Assembly (NCBI GenBank): GCA_037127315.1
Contig: JBBBDQ010000399.1
Location: 494,501-558,500 of the forward strand
Length of the DNA: 64,000 nt
Reading direction: 5' to 3'
Source: Ascarosepion bandense
Taxonomy: Eukaryota > Mollusca > Cephalopoda > Sepiida > Sepiidae
Shown here piece after piece: positions 10,573-19,969 of this stretch; within the stretch, counting starts at the first letter, position 1, and the number at the start of each line of letters is the position of its first letter. The notes beneath the pieces were generated by a model, which worked only from the letters and a program-made list of their open reading frames with translations, ran no database searches and was not told the DNA's origin. Position numbers and translations under genes: made by a program.

Positions 10573-10818
10573 CTGTTACCTATAGACTCCGAAATGGCTG
10601 AACCGATTTTCTTGAAAATTTACACGGTTGTACTTTAAGCTTCTACGAGTGTTCTTAGCTAGGTTTTCTGCCGAGGTACCCCCGATAAACATCGAAAATC
10701 GATAATCGAAAAAATCGGGTCTTATTTTAATCAAATTTGATACACTCATGGACAACAATATCAGAAACGATATTCAGTAGTTTCAAGATTGCAGTTCTTA
10801 CAATAGTGCAGAAAATTG

Positions 10819-10864
<46 letters not shown>
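10819..10864. repeat. AT microsatellite
   Basis: AT run at the middle junction of H1, matching the AT run position in H2 and H3. Confidence 0.95.
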
Positions 10865-10868
<4 letters not shown>

Positions 10869-10978
10869 GCAAGATGTTCGTGTGTGTGTATCTGTTTATC
10901 TGTCTGTATGTTCACAATTTTTATCCGATTCTCACCAAACTTCACACAAATATTCTTTAGGTTGAGTCTGAGCTCCAG

Positions 10979-11450
10979 TGTTGTATATCAATAAACAACA
11001 AACACGCATATATATAAAAATATACAGATTATTTTTATTGATGACGATGAACCGTGTAGCCTAGGGTACAGAGAGTGAGAGAGCGCGCCTCTAAGGGTTG
11101 ACGAATGCGTACCCCGCAATAGCAGCATGCTATTGGGGGCAGCTGTGAACTGCCTTCCTTCGTGTTCTGTGGTTCTGCTGCTCTCACTTCTTCTGACTGC
11201 CCGACTAATCCGTGCTTTCGCGGTCTTTATATATCTTCCAAAACCGGGACTTGTTTCTTCCGGCTTTGCCTTGATCGCGCGACGCCCACGCGACGCCTTC
11301 GTAATTCTCAGAGTCACCTGTCTGTTTGCCTCTGAGTTATTTCCGCATCTGCCGGAAATAGGGTCAAAGTGACATCCGTTACTTTTCACCGACCGGAAAC
11401 AACACGGCTTGTATCAGCCTTTCTTGGGTGGGCCAGACCGTTATATTACA
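10979..11450 (-). mobile_element. Solo LTR, 472 bp, 4-bp target duplication CCAG
   Basis: Bounded by TG ... CA and flanked by CCAG at 10975-10978 and 11451-11454. The flanks join to restore the Helitron-like sequence found uninterrupted near 24355 (GAGCTCCAGGGCCATGA). On the minus strand there is a TATA-like ATATATAAAG about 200 bp in and an AATAAA near the 3' end, the expected order of U3, R and U5. GC-richer than its surroundings. Probably a Ty3/gypsy-type LTR, by inference. The short ORFs in it are not genes. Confidence 0.85.
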
Positions 11451-11698
11451 CCAGGACCATAGATTACTTTTAAAGCTTTCATTACTCCCAAGCAACGCCG
11501 TGCTATACTGCTAGTAAACACATATTTCTGGGAAAAATATATGACAAAATGGGAAAAAGGATTTGCGATGTGTTTCTCTCTGTAGCACTTCATCGACGTA
11601 TAAAGGAAATGATCTACATTGAGATTCTTAATTTTTAATTTTAATTTAATTTTTCCTCGGCTTAACTCTCACAACAGACCTCAAGTGAAATGATTAAA

Positions 11699-11975
11699 TA
11701 GCTAGATCTGCTGCTAAGATGGTTGGTTCTCTGTGTAGGGCCAGGAAGTTGTTTTTTTTTTTTTTTGTTTTTTTTTGTTTTTTTGTTTTTTCATATTTAA
11801 ATCTACCATCCGCCAGTGTATTGGATACTACAATCCACCTAGGGATACTTGACAAAATCCAACGGATAATTTGTAATGAGATCGATCTTGACTTACCATC
11901 TCAGATACAATCACTTTCTCACCGGTGTAATGTAGCTTCCCAGTGTCTCTTCTACAAATACTTTCACGGCTTCAA
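11699..11975 (+). mobile_element. CR1/jockey-like LINE fragment, fused to RTE-like sequence
   Basis: Translates as VGSLCRARK, a stretch disrupted by poly-T (11750-11795), LDKIQRIICN, HRCNVASQCLFYKYFHGF. This corresponds to the C-terminal region of the LINE at 54149-54703. It stops at FHGF and the sequence continues directly with an RTE-like C-terminus. The poly-T expansion replaces the PESILHIYKSTI segment. Confidence 0.8.
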
Positions 11976-12296
11976 GCAAACGAAATGTGGTTCTACAGAC
12001 GAATACTGAAGATACTATGGACCGAACAGGTGAGCAACGATGACGTTTTGGGGAGGGTCGAAACGAAAGGGAATCTTATACATAACATCGATATTACAGA
12101 TAGAAGAAAAGAGAGATGGAAAAAAGAAACGCAGTCATACTTGATGGGCTTGAGCAAATTGATAACAATTCAGGGTTCGAGAGGGCTAACAAGAGAAAGA
12201 ATCTTTACAGCTACCAAAGATTCGGTGATGGGGAAGGCCATGATCGCCTACGTCCCGAAGGAACACAGCATTTAGAAGAAGAAGAAGAAGAAGATG
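11976..12296 (+). mobile_element. RTE-like LINE 3' fragment with GAA tail
   Basis: In the reading frame starting at 11983: EMWFYRRILKILWTEQVSND, then DRRKERWKKETQSYL, and finally the conserved end near KAMIAYVPK. The 3' end is a GAAGAAGAAG tail at 12279-12295, as at the other RTE-like 3' ends (45018-45028). Confidence 0.8.
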
Positions 12297-12326
12297 TATA
12301 TGAAAAATATATATCGTTTTACCACA

Positions 12327-12420
<94 letters not shown>

Positions 12421-12421
12421 A
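12327..12421. repeat. CA then AT compound microsatellite
   Basis: CA run of about 75 bp with one CAGA interruption, then an AT run. Confidence 0.95.
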
Positions 12422-12422
12422 G

Positions 12423-12674
12423 TAATGATTTGTTTGAACATTATTTTTGATCAATACTCATATATAAGTAGATATTCTGTTTTTAATTAAATAGTATTAT
12501 ATCTACTGGCCTGACATGTGTGTCATCCTGCCAAATGACACACATTTTCATAATAAAAAAATTATCGTAAATAATCAGGCCAGTCGATATAAATATATGA
12601 TAGTTTAATTAAAAACAGAATATACACATAAATATGAGTATTGATCAAAAATAATGTTCAAACAAATCATTTCA
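12423..12674. mobile_element. Palindromic MITE, copy 1
   Basis: Inverted repeats of about 110 bp. The left arm contains ATGATTTGTTTGAACATTAT and TTGATCAATACTCATAT, and the right arm is their reverse complement ending at 12674. The centre holds two inverted TGACACAC-type words. A half copy, followed by the same 3' flank (GTCGGTTGTT), is at 18085-18220, so the repeat unit extends beyond the hairpin. Confidence 0.8.
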
Positions 12675-12723
12675 AATTGTCGGTTGTTTATAACCAAGTT
12701 TCGTTAATCTTCGTTGATTTCCG

Positions 12724-12725
<2 letters not shown>

Positions 12726-12758
<33 letters not shown>
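12726..12758. repeat. AT microsatellite
   Basis: AT run at the 5' edge of H2. Confidence 0.95.
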
Positions 12759-13450
12759 CTTACTTATAAATGGAACTTTGTGTGTGTGTGTCTGTGTATA
12801 TGTGTGTCCGTTACCTATAGACTCCGAAACGGCTGAACTGATTTTCTTGAAAATTTACACAATTGTACTATAAGCGTCTGCAAGTGTTCTTAGCTAGCTT
12901 TTGTGACGAGGTACCCCCCGAGAAATATCGAAAATCGATAATCAAACAATCGGGTTATAGAACGAGTGGTCCGATTTTAATCAAATTTGATACACTCAAA
13001 GAAGAAGACGTAAGAAACGATATTCAGAAGTTTCAAGGTTGCAGTTCTTACAATAGGGCAGAAAATCGATAATATATATATATATATATTAGGCAAGATG
13101 TGTGTGTGTGTGTGCCTGTTTATCTGACTGCGTATCTGTATTTTGTCAACCCTCTTATTTCAGTTTTTGCTTCAGGTTTGACTCTAAGTAGGTATAATTG
13201 TAGTTCTTAGTCTCAGACATGATACCATTTACTCAGAGGACTTGTTTAGCCTTCAAAATTCATTTTTCTACGAAAAAAAACTTATTTCATATCGATACCA
13301 GAAAATCAAAATTTGACTTCATTTTTCTTTCAGTCTACGGTTTCACTTTAACTGGAAACAACTATTGCTTTTTAGTCTTTCGTGCCAACGTTCAAATAAT
13401 TCGAGGTCCAGGACCATGGATTAGTTTTAAAGCTGTCATTACACACTAAT
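12758..13450 (+). mobile_element. Helitron-like non-autonomous element H2
   Basis: Same block order as H1 and H3: short TG tract, CCTATAGACTCCGAAAC, TTTTCTTGAAAATTTACAC, ATCGAAAATCGATAATC, AT array (13071-13090), GGCAAGATG with TG tract, and a second half with CAGTCTACGGTTTCACTTTA and ACAACTATTGCTTTTTAG. The 3' GC hairpin is lost. Confidence 0.7.
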
Positions 13451-13489
13451 ATATTATATTGACTAATATATTATGCTCTCATTACGATT

Positions 13490-13771
13490 AGCTCTCTGGA
13501 GAAGAAAATTTTAAAAACAGTTCCACTTCAGACATATGCGTGACTCTTCAGAAATGAATTGAATTCTCTCGGTGACTGGCGTGTGTATACACTGCTTATA
13601 TACAACACGTTAAAATTTCCCTGCTCTGGTACCATGCGTCGATGACTTAGGGAGTTAGCGACACCGACTGACACCAAATCGGTCGAGTTTCGATCCCGGC
13701 CAGAAGCAAGTGGATGCGCCTAGACACACTGATGAGCTGTGATACGGCGAAACAGGCTTGTATGTGGATGA

Positions 13772-13772
<1 letters not shown>
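13490..13772 (+). mobile_element. Hammerhead-bearing SINE, subfamily B, copy E7
   Basis: 5' leader with AATGAATTGAATTCTCTC and an ACACGTTAAAATTTCCCT block, a tRNA-like part (A-box-like GATGACTTAGGGAG, B-box-like GAGTTTCGATCCC), then the hammerhead at 13721-13770 and an AT array. Minus-strand relatives at 21298-21521 and 58012-58290 share the leader in reverse. Confidence 0.8.
13721..13772 (+). ncRNA. Hammerhead ribozyme (type I), intact core, subfamily B
   Basis: CTGATGA at 13729-13735. Stem II is GCTG/CGGC with one U-G pair (13736-13739, 13745-13748) and loop TGATA. GAAA is 13749-13752. Stem III is ACAG/TTGT with a 2-nt loop. The cleavage triplet is GTA, ending at 13762, which obeys the NUH rule. 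Stem I is CACA (13725-13728) with TGTG (13763-13766). This differs from subfamily A in both strands at once. Confidence 0.8.

Positions 13773-13811
<39 letters not shown>
13772..13811. repeat. AT microsatellite
   Basis: AT run directly following the hammerhead SINE 3' end. Confidence 0.95.
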
Positions 13812-13814
<3 letters not shown>

Positions 13815-13965
13815 AAAAAGTTTGAGAAGTCGTGAACGTTTTGTTTGAATTGCAAATTTATTGACATCATTATAAATATTACTTGCTTTTTGTGTGATAT
13901 ATTAATTGTCCATATGGTATTTGTGTCACTACACGTATTTCGAGTCTAAAGTTGATTCTTTTCAG
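13812..13965. repeat. Repeat shared with 29475-29735
   Basis: Shares GTGAACGTTTTGTTT and ATTACTTGCTTTTTGTGTGA with the inverted-repeat unit at 29475-29735 (partly in reverse orientation). Non-coding. Confidence 0.6.
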
Positions 13966-14002
13966 GCGAATAAACTTGTGACTTTACATATCGAGATTTG
14001 TT

Positions 14003-14007
<5 letters not shown>

Positions 14008-14045
<38 letters not shown>
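14008..14045. repeat. AT microsatellite
   Basis: Perfect AT run. Confidence 0.95.
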
Positions 14046-14047
<2 letters not shown>

Positions 14048-14054
14048 GTGTGTA

Positions 14055-14464
14055 TTTTGGCAACATTTTTTTTATTAATACAGGTTTCATTGAATAATAT
14101 AGACACGTTTTGTCTATTTATTTTGTGTAGGATCCTTTCGTATAGTCTGATAAGCTTGATGGTGCTATAATTAAAAGACGACAAGAAACCACAGTAATTG
14201 TTGATTTTTTTATCAGGTCTGAGCTTACATAAGCCATTATCAAAGAATGAACATTAACATATAGTGAACATAGAACATTTAAGTTATTAACAAAGTGGAA
14301 TTAAACAAAGAGAATTAAATCAAAGATACAAGTCCATTTTTAATGCGGATGGCTGCAGACGGTGACAAAATGCTGGTGGTGTTGTTCCTGGTCCGATTAC
14401 AGGCATAGCAGTATGTTAGTAGATATCTAAAAATTTAATTTATTTTAGCTAGGTTTAAGCTGTT

Positions 14465-14466
<2 letters not shown>
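14055..14466. other. No recognised feature
   Basis: AT-rich, no supported ORF, no recognised repeat. Confidence 0.5.

Positions 14467-14523
<57 letters not shown>
14467..14523. repeat. AT microsatellite
   Basis: Perfect AT run of about 56 bp. Confidence 0.95.
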
Positions 14524-14525
<2 letters not shown>

Positions 14526-14529
14526 ATTC

Positions 14530-15301
14530 TGCCCTAATGTTTCGGCAATTTAATCAGCGCATGCATAAATTGCATATGGTACTTTTTCAGACTCTATCTT
14601 TTATGGCAAGCGTGGGAACTCAAAAGTAATAATTCCATATAGAGAAAGGAAACTGGCTGTCAGTTCAGCTATTTCTTTATCGACATGCGATAAAATTATG
14701 TAGCTAACGAAATGTAAAAAAATAAAGTCGATAATATTTTTATCCTCACCATAAAGAGAAAACAAATCGATTCGACCAGATAAAAAGAAATCTCTGATGA
14801 AAAAAATCGCTTGTTGCATTTAAGACTTAACTGTCGCATGAAGTAATCGTCTAATCTTCTCCGTTGCCGTAAATAACGAAGGCGACCTTTCGACTGTTAT
14901 GATAACTAAGGCCTGTTATCTTTCGAGCTAACGCCATCGCTTACGGTGGTCTGCAATTGCCCGGTAGAGGAACGGGTGCAAGGGTGTCGGTGACTTGTCA
15001 TTAGCAAGGAAAGGGTTGTCTCTCGCATCCGAATCAGAGATAAACAAATACAACTCGAGTTTGATAAATATCTGCGCATATACGACTCTGCTTTTTCTCA
15101 AAAGGCAAACAGAAAATCTAAAGAACAATTCTCCGGGCTAGTATCTTTACCGTTTTTGTATTTTTTCTACTTTTCAATCTTGTTCTGATTTTATGTTTCC
15201 TATCACTTCAGATCCTTGCTGATTAGGGCTCTCCACAGCTTTCTATAACTTGTACTTCGAATCGATGTCTGATATTTGGCAATCTTTTTCTGCCATCAGA
15301 C
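14530..15301. other. No recognised feature
   Basis: Slightly GC-richer, unique-looking sequence with only short unconvincing ORFs on either strand. Confidence 0.5.
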
Positions 15302-15545
15302 GTTATTGTTATATCTTGGAAGGGGATAAACAGAGAAAGAATAGTGCAAGAAATAATTCTTAGCACTGAGGATATATGAATAGATATTTATTATATCTCA
15401 GTACAATAAACCAAATACACGTACACTAACGAACATTTAACAAGAATAACAATCAAGAAGGCAATGTCTCTGTATAGGACGTATGCGTCCGTCTTGTGAA
15501 GAATGCTTCCGTCTAATGACGTATAACTCTCGTCTAATGATGATT

Positions 15546-15645
15546 GCACTCGTATAATCACGATGGCTCTCGTATAATCACGATGGCACTCATATAATCA
15601 CGATCACTCTCGTATAGACACGAAGACTCTCGTATAATTACGGTG
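15546..15645. repeat. 20-bp minisatellite, five units
   Basis: Five consecutive units like GCACTCGTATAATCACGATG, with a few substitutions. Looser copies precede it from about 15490. Lies within the solo LTR. Confidence 0.9.
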
Positions 15646-16095
15646 ACGGTATTTACCAACCTTCCCACGTAAGGTTAGATGTGACACAAGGTCTTTTTAT
15701 TGTGGGTCTTCCCGGCCATATAGCCAGGCCAAAAAATATCTGTCTATTTTTCCCCAGTCGTGATTCTACCCTTCGGCGGAACCACGACTGGGTTAGTGCT
15801 CTCTACTCGGAAGCAGAGAACGCTCTCTACTCGAAGGCAGAGGTCTTGACAGTGTCATATAGCCGTCAGTATAATGACGGTGACGGTATTTACCAACCTT
15901 CCCACGTAAGGTTAGATGTGATACAAGGTCTTTTTATTGTGGGTCTTCCCGGCCTCTTGCCAGGCCAAAAAATAACTGTCTATTTTTCCCCAGTCGTGAT
16001 TCTACCCTTCGGCGGAACCACGACTGGGTTAGTGCTCTCTGCTCGGAAGCAGAGAGCGCGCTCTACCCGAATGCAGAGAGCTGACGGTATCATAG
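15641..16095. repeat. 237-bp tandem duplication within the LTR
   Basis: CGGTGACGGTATTTACCAAC occurs at 15641 and 15878 and the following roughly 200 bp match closely, including GTCGTGATTCTACCCTTCGG. Differences are scattered (for example CATATAG versus CTCTTG). Confidence 0.9.
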
Positions 16096-16205
16096 AGTCG
16101 TCAGTCTAATAACGAACACTCTGCAGTTTGTTCTAGTCCCGGTCTTTTATAACCCGGGCCATACCCATTCCTGTGTAGGACAGGGTATTTCACTACAACA
16201 GTTAT

Positions 16206-16240
16206 CATAGTGAATACTTTTTTATTCATTTCACCCCTAT
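16206..16240. other. Junction between solo LTR and LINE 3' end
   Basis: Short sequence between the LTR target duplication and the CR1-like LINE tail. Confidence 0.4.
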
Positions 16241-17900
16241 CAGTTTTACTGCAACTGGTGTGCAGGGGGTTACATAGGAGAAAAGTGATGAGAAATAGGA
16301 ACAAGTTATAGAGGGTGTCAGAGAATGGATAAACGAAGGATGAGAATACTGGTGTGATGAGAGTAGAGTGGACGGAGAAAAGAACATTAGGAAAAGGATG
16401 AGTGTCAGAGAGAAAGAAGATGACAATTGATTTAGATTTAAATTCTTGGATATTCTAGCTGTAGGGGAAACAAGAATACGGAAAGGGATTCCACAGGTGA
16501 TAAGTGCTAGAAAAGAAGCTTATAGACAAGAAGTTGAGATTAAATTTTATTGGTTTCACTGTAAAAGAATGGGATCTAGTCGCCAGTCTAGTAGCTTGAG
16601 TAAATTCATGCGCAAGGGGCAACAGTGAGCGAAGCTCGTCTGAGCAGGAGCTGTCAAAGTATATGTAGAAGAGACATAAGGAAGCCACATTACATCGATG
16701 AAAAAGTGACTGCAACTGAGCTACCCATTCGCTATCGATCACATTGCAGATTCTCCGTTGGATTTTGTCAAGAACCTCGAGGTGAATAGCAAGGGCACAA
16801 AACCAGATGTGGCAGCAGTATTCAACAGACGGGTGGATGGTAGATTTATATATATGCAGGATGGATTCAAACGGGAAAAACTTCCTGGTCATACTCAGTA
16901 AACCGACCTTCCTAGCAGAAGATTTAGCTATGGATTCGATGTAGTCATTCCACTTGAGGTCTGTTGAGAGAGTTGTGCCGAGTAGGGACAGTATTTTGCT
17001 TTCAGGAAGACTAATCTATGCTTTGTTTTGAAGCATTAAAATTCACGAACCATTTCTTACCTTAATCCACCACAGATTGGAAATCCTTTTCAAGCTCAGC
17101 AGCGAGGTTCGCTTTATCAGATTCGCCAGATTTTGAACAAGCAGAGAGTAAATAGTGATGTCGTCATCGTAGATGCCTACTTGGGATCTGAGTACATGCA
17201 GAAGATCGTTGATGAAGATCAGAAAAAAGCGTAGGGCCTAGAATAAAGCGTTGAGGGACACCCGCGTTCGTATGATAGTATCGAGAGTCATGTCCGTTCA
17301 ATACTTCTTTGATTACGCGATTTGAAAGGAATGACTGGATTAGATCAAACAATCGGCCAGTTATACTATAGCCCCGTAACTTTCGTAGAAGACCAGCATG
17401 CCAGATTCTGTGAAATGATTTGGAGCTATCCAGGGCAACAGCTTAAGCTTCGTCGTTCTCATCGAGAGCCTGGTATATATACTCAGTGATGGTCGTTAAT
17501 ATAACCTGGTGAAGCGGAAAACCATACTATTTGTCAGAGAAAAGGGCCTAGAATAAAGCGTTGAGGGACACCCGCGTTCGTATGATAGTATCGAGAGTCA
17601 TGTCCGTTCAATACTTCTTTGATTACGCGATTTGAAAGGAATGACTGGATTAGATCAAACAATCGGCCAGTTATACTATAGCCCCGTAACTTTCGTAGAA
17701 GACCAGCATGCCAGATTCTGTGAAATGATTTGGAGCTATCCAGGGCAACAGCTTAAGCTTCGTCGTTCTCATCGAGAGCCTGGTATATATACTCAGTGAT
17801 GGTCGTTAATATAACCTGGTGAAGCGGAAAACCATACTATTTGTCAGAGAAAAGACTGTGGGCATTGAGATGTTGAACTACTTTGCCAAAAATCGGTAGG
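16233..17900 (-). mobile_element. CR1/jockey-like LINE, RT to 3' end, with a tandem duplication
   Basis: Read from 17900 to 16233. RT pieces include HLNAHSLFSDKQYGF (about 17860), VALDSSKSFHRIWHAGLLRK, LFDLIQSFLSNR, VLNGHDSRYYHTNAGVPQ and ILGPTLF. The C-terminal region follows: RKFFPFESILHIYKSTI, EYCCHIW, LDKIQRRICNVID, FHRCNVASLCLFY, LATRSHSFTV. The 3' tail near 16233-16285 matches the GTAGCCCCCTGCGCATCAG tail, diverged. The YxDD region is missing or degraded. A 310-bp segment is present twice in tandem. Confidence 0.85.
17234..17853. repeat. Perfect 310-bp tandem duplication
   Basis: Units 17234-17543 and 17544-17853 read the same at every base I compared. They lie inside a LINE that is otherwise full of stops, so the duplication is much younger than the insertion, or is an assembly artefact. 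Confidence 0.9.
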
Positions 17901-18074
17901 TGGCTGATAGGGTAATAAATACAGAGGTCCGAGGGTTCGCCAGAACTCTTAAATGTAAGAACTACAGAGGAGGACTTCCAGCAGGCAGAAGAACAAGAAA
18001 CAGAGAGGCAGTAGGTATAGAATTTAAAGACGACAGAGGAGACGCATATTTTTCTACAAAATTTAGCGTATCAG

Positions 18075-18224
18075 GCCCGTAGAAATAAATATATCAATGT
18101 ATTTTTTATTAAAAACAGAATATCTATTCAAATACGATTATTGACTAAAAATAATGTTCAAAGAAATAATTTCAATGTGTCGGTTGTTAAAACCATTTCG
18201 TTAATCTGCGGGATTTTTCGTAAC
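18075..18224 (-). mobile_element. Half copy of palindromic MITE
   Basis: TTATTAAAAACAGAATAT, AAAATAATGTTCAAA and GTCGGTTGTTAAAACCA match the right arm and right flank of 12423-12720. The left arm is absent. Confidence 0.7.
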
Positions 18225-18225
18225 A

Positions 18226-18529
18226 GTTGTGGTGCAGTGGATATCGGCTCGGAACGAAAAATCGGGTAGCCGTGTTCGAATTCCAGTTGAATTCATTACA
18301 TTCATTTACGCGCAAATACCCTTAGGAAAGGTATTAATCCTTCTCATCCTTCCAGTTATGGGCTAAATAACAGGACAGATTGGGTTCAGTAGCCTTGGCT
18401 GACAACCAGTCTACCGCAGAAAGCAATGGCAACCTACTGCGGGATAATCTTCTGCCCAGTCAGTCATGTCTCTTTCGAGACATGTTCGCCCAAGCGTGTT
18501 TCACGTATGGCACTTAACTGACTGACTGA
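18226..18529 (+). mobile_element. tRNA-derived SINE family 1, copy S3
   Basis: GTTGTGGTGCAGTGGATATC head, B-box-like GTGTTCGAATTCC, full body and tail ending TTAACTGACTGACTGA. Confidence 0.9.
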
Positions 18530-18673
18530 ATGTTATAGTTGGAAACATTATTAAGGCTTCTAATGGGCATAAAGTGGGGGATCAGTTTTATATTGTCATG
18601 AAGTAATAAACTGACCCCCCTATTAACTACTACTTCATAATATAATACATCTCTTCCCCCTGTAGCTGAGAGT

Positions 18674-18835
18674 CAAATAACAGGACAGATTGGGTTCTAT
18701 AGTCTTGGTCGGCAACCAGTCTACCGCAGAAAGCAATGGCAACCTACTGCGGGATAATCTTCTGCCCAGTCAGTCATGTCTCTTTCGAGACATGTTCGCC
18801 CAAGCGTGTTTCACGTATGGCACTTAACTGTCTGA
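18674..18835 (+). mobile_element. tRNA-derived SINE family 1, 3' half, copy S4
   Basis: Nearly identical to 18368-18522 of S3, starting at AAATAACAGGACAG. Lacks the tRNA head, and shares with S3 the variants GTTCGCCC and GTTTCACG, so it may derive from S3 by local duplication. Confidence 0.85.
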
Positions 18836-19179
18836 TATTATATAACATTTAAAAAACAACGTAGAATAAATGATGGAATTATAAAATAATTAATAAACTC
18901 AAAATCAAAAAGTAAAATTAAATAAATGAGAATGAAAAAAGTTGCTTTCGCAATAATCATCAGAATATCTTTCTCTCGAGATCGAGAATGATGCACTTGC
19001 GCCTGGCTCTTGTTTGCCGGAGTCAGTTTTGTTGTGTACCCTGGGGTGGCTAACGAGACCAATTTTTATTTGAAAGCTCCTTCGACAATGAAAATGGTTC
19101 GTTCCGAATGATGAATTACACCTTTTTGTGGTCTTTATTTTCAACGTTAGGTACCTCGATGTGATGTAATAGATAGCAA

Positions 19180-19245
19180 GCTTGTCTCGGCAGAATCATT
19201 CCTAGTGAGTTCGATCCTCACTGGGTTCCTCATATTTTCGGCGTT
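19180..19245 (+). repeat. tRNA-like SINE head remnant
   Basis: Contains GCAAGCTTGTCTCGGCAG and then GAGTTCGATCCTCACTGGG, the latter a good B box with a T-arm-like pairing. Too degraded to call a tRNA gene. Followed at once by R4-like LINE sequence. Confidence 0.4.
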
Positions 19246-19425
19246 GTGAATTCTAAAACAAGAAAGCTTCTTTCTAAGCATAAGATGCATCATCCAAAGG
19301 CTGATGTATACCGTCTATACATACCCTGTAAAGAAGGCGGAAGAGGTTTTATTCAGCTAGAATTGTCATACAAGACAACAACAATTAGCTTACTATCATC
19401 TAAGAGGGCGCTTAGAAAATCACCT
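19245..19425 (+). mobile_element. R4/Dong-like LINE fragment
   Basis: NSKTRKLLSKHKMHHPKADV followed by RLYIPCKEGGRGFIQLE; nearly the same sequence is at 20773-20925. Its 5' and 3' context is lost. Confidence 0.8.
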
Positions 19426-19579
19426 TTCATTTTGACGTTTTTTTGGGTTTTTTTTTTTTGCCGGGGTGGGGTCACCTCGTTCTGCTGATTGTTTTGATTC
19501 AATGATTATTGTTCCGTCCCCGACAATGGATCTGCTGAGATTCCTGTCCATTGCACTGGATTCCCAATTGTTGATGTCG

Positions 19580-19580
19580 C

Positions 19581-19622
<42 letters not shown>
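19580..19622. repeat. AAT (TAA) microsatellite
   Basis: Perfect trinucleotide run of about 14 units. An R4/Dong-like 3' end begins directly after it. Confidence 0.95.
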
Positions 19623-19624
<2 letters not shown>

Positions 19625-19968
19625 CTGGAAATTGAAATAGAAAAAATATGGAAATTGAAAACAAGAGTTGTGCCAGTGATAGTAGGTGCACTTGGAATGA
19701 TAAAAAATGGAACAAAACAACACATTGAAAGAATCCCTGGAAATCCCAGCTCAAGAGATATACAAAAACTTGTCTTATTAAGTACAGCCCACACACTAAG
19801 GAAAACTTTATCTATGTAATGCTAGGGATGATATGGAAGATAGAAAAACATGAAATGGAGTCATAACAACACGCCACTACCTGCCTTAGGTCTCCCCGCA
19901 GACTTGGTTGGTAGTGAGACCAAAGCAGAAATCGAAATATGATGAAAAAATGACATAATAATAATAAT
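19623..19968 (+). mobile_element. R4/Dong-like LINE 3' end between TAA repeats
   Basis: Translates as WKLKTRVVPVIVGALGMIKN, GTKQHIERIPGNPSSRD, IQKLVLLSTAHTLRKTL and a stop. This is the typical C-terminus of R4/Dong-type RT proteins. A roughly 130-bp untranslated tail ends in TAATAATAATAAT (19956-19968). TAA repeats at both sides fit the known preference of Dong elements for TAA targets. Confidence 0.75.
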
Positions 19969-19969
19969 A

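Larger units (their letters stand above)
10480..11515 (+). mobile_element. Helitron-like non-autonomous element H1, split by a solo LTR
   Basis: Shares with 12758-13450 and 23718-24425 the blocks CCTATAGACTCCGAAA, ATTTTCTTGAAAATTT, GTTCTTAGCTAGGTTTT, an AT array and then GGCAAGATG with a TG-rich stretch. It ends at about 11515 with GCAACGCCGTGCTATACTGC and CTAG. A GC-rich hairpin followed by CTAG is typical of Helitron 3' ends. The 5' end is unclear. The element is interrupted at 10979-11450 by an LTR. Confidence 0.65.
15307..16200 (-). mobile_element. Solo LTR, 894 bp, 5-bp target duplication GTTAT
   Basis: GTTAT flanks both sides (15302-15306 and 16201-16205). The minus strand begins TGTTGTAGTGAAATACC and ends GATATAACA. 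On that strand a TATA-like GGTTATAAAAGACC lies close to the 5' end and an AATAAA lies at about 15386-15391, near the 3' end. The interior is unusual: a 20-bp minisatellite (15546-15645) and a 237-bp direct duplication (15641-16095). The 142-aa plus-strand ORF at 15681-16109 is made of this duplication and is not considered a gene. Confidence 0.85.

Noticed and set aside
15681..16109. 142-aa plus-strand ORF
   Set aside because: It is the translation of the 237-bp duplication inside a solo LTR; no domain, and the LTR is oriented on the other strand.
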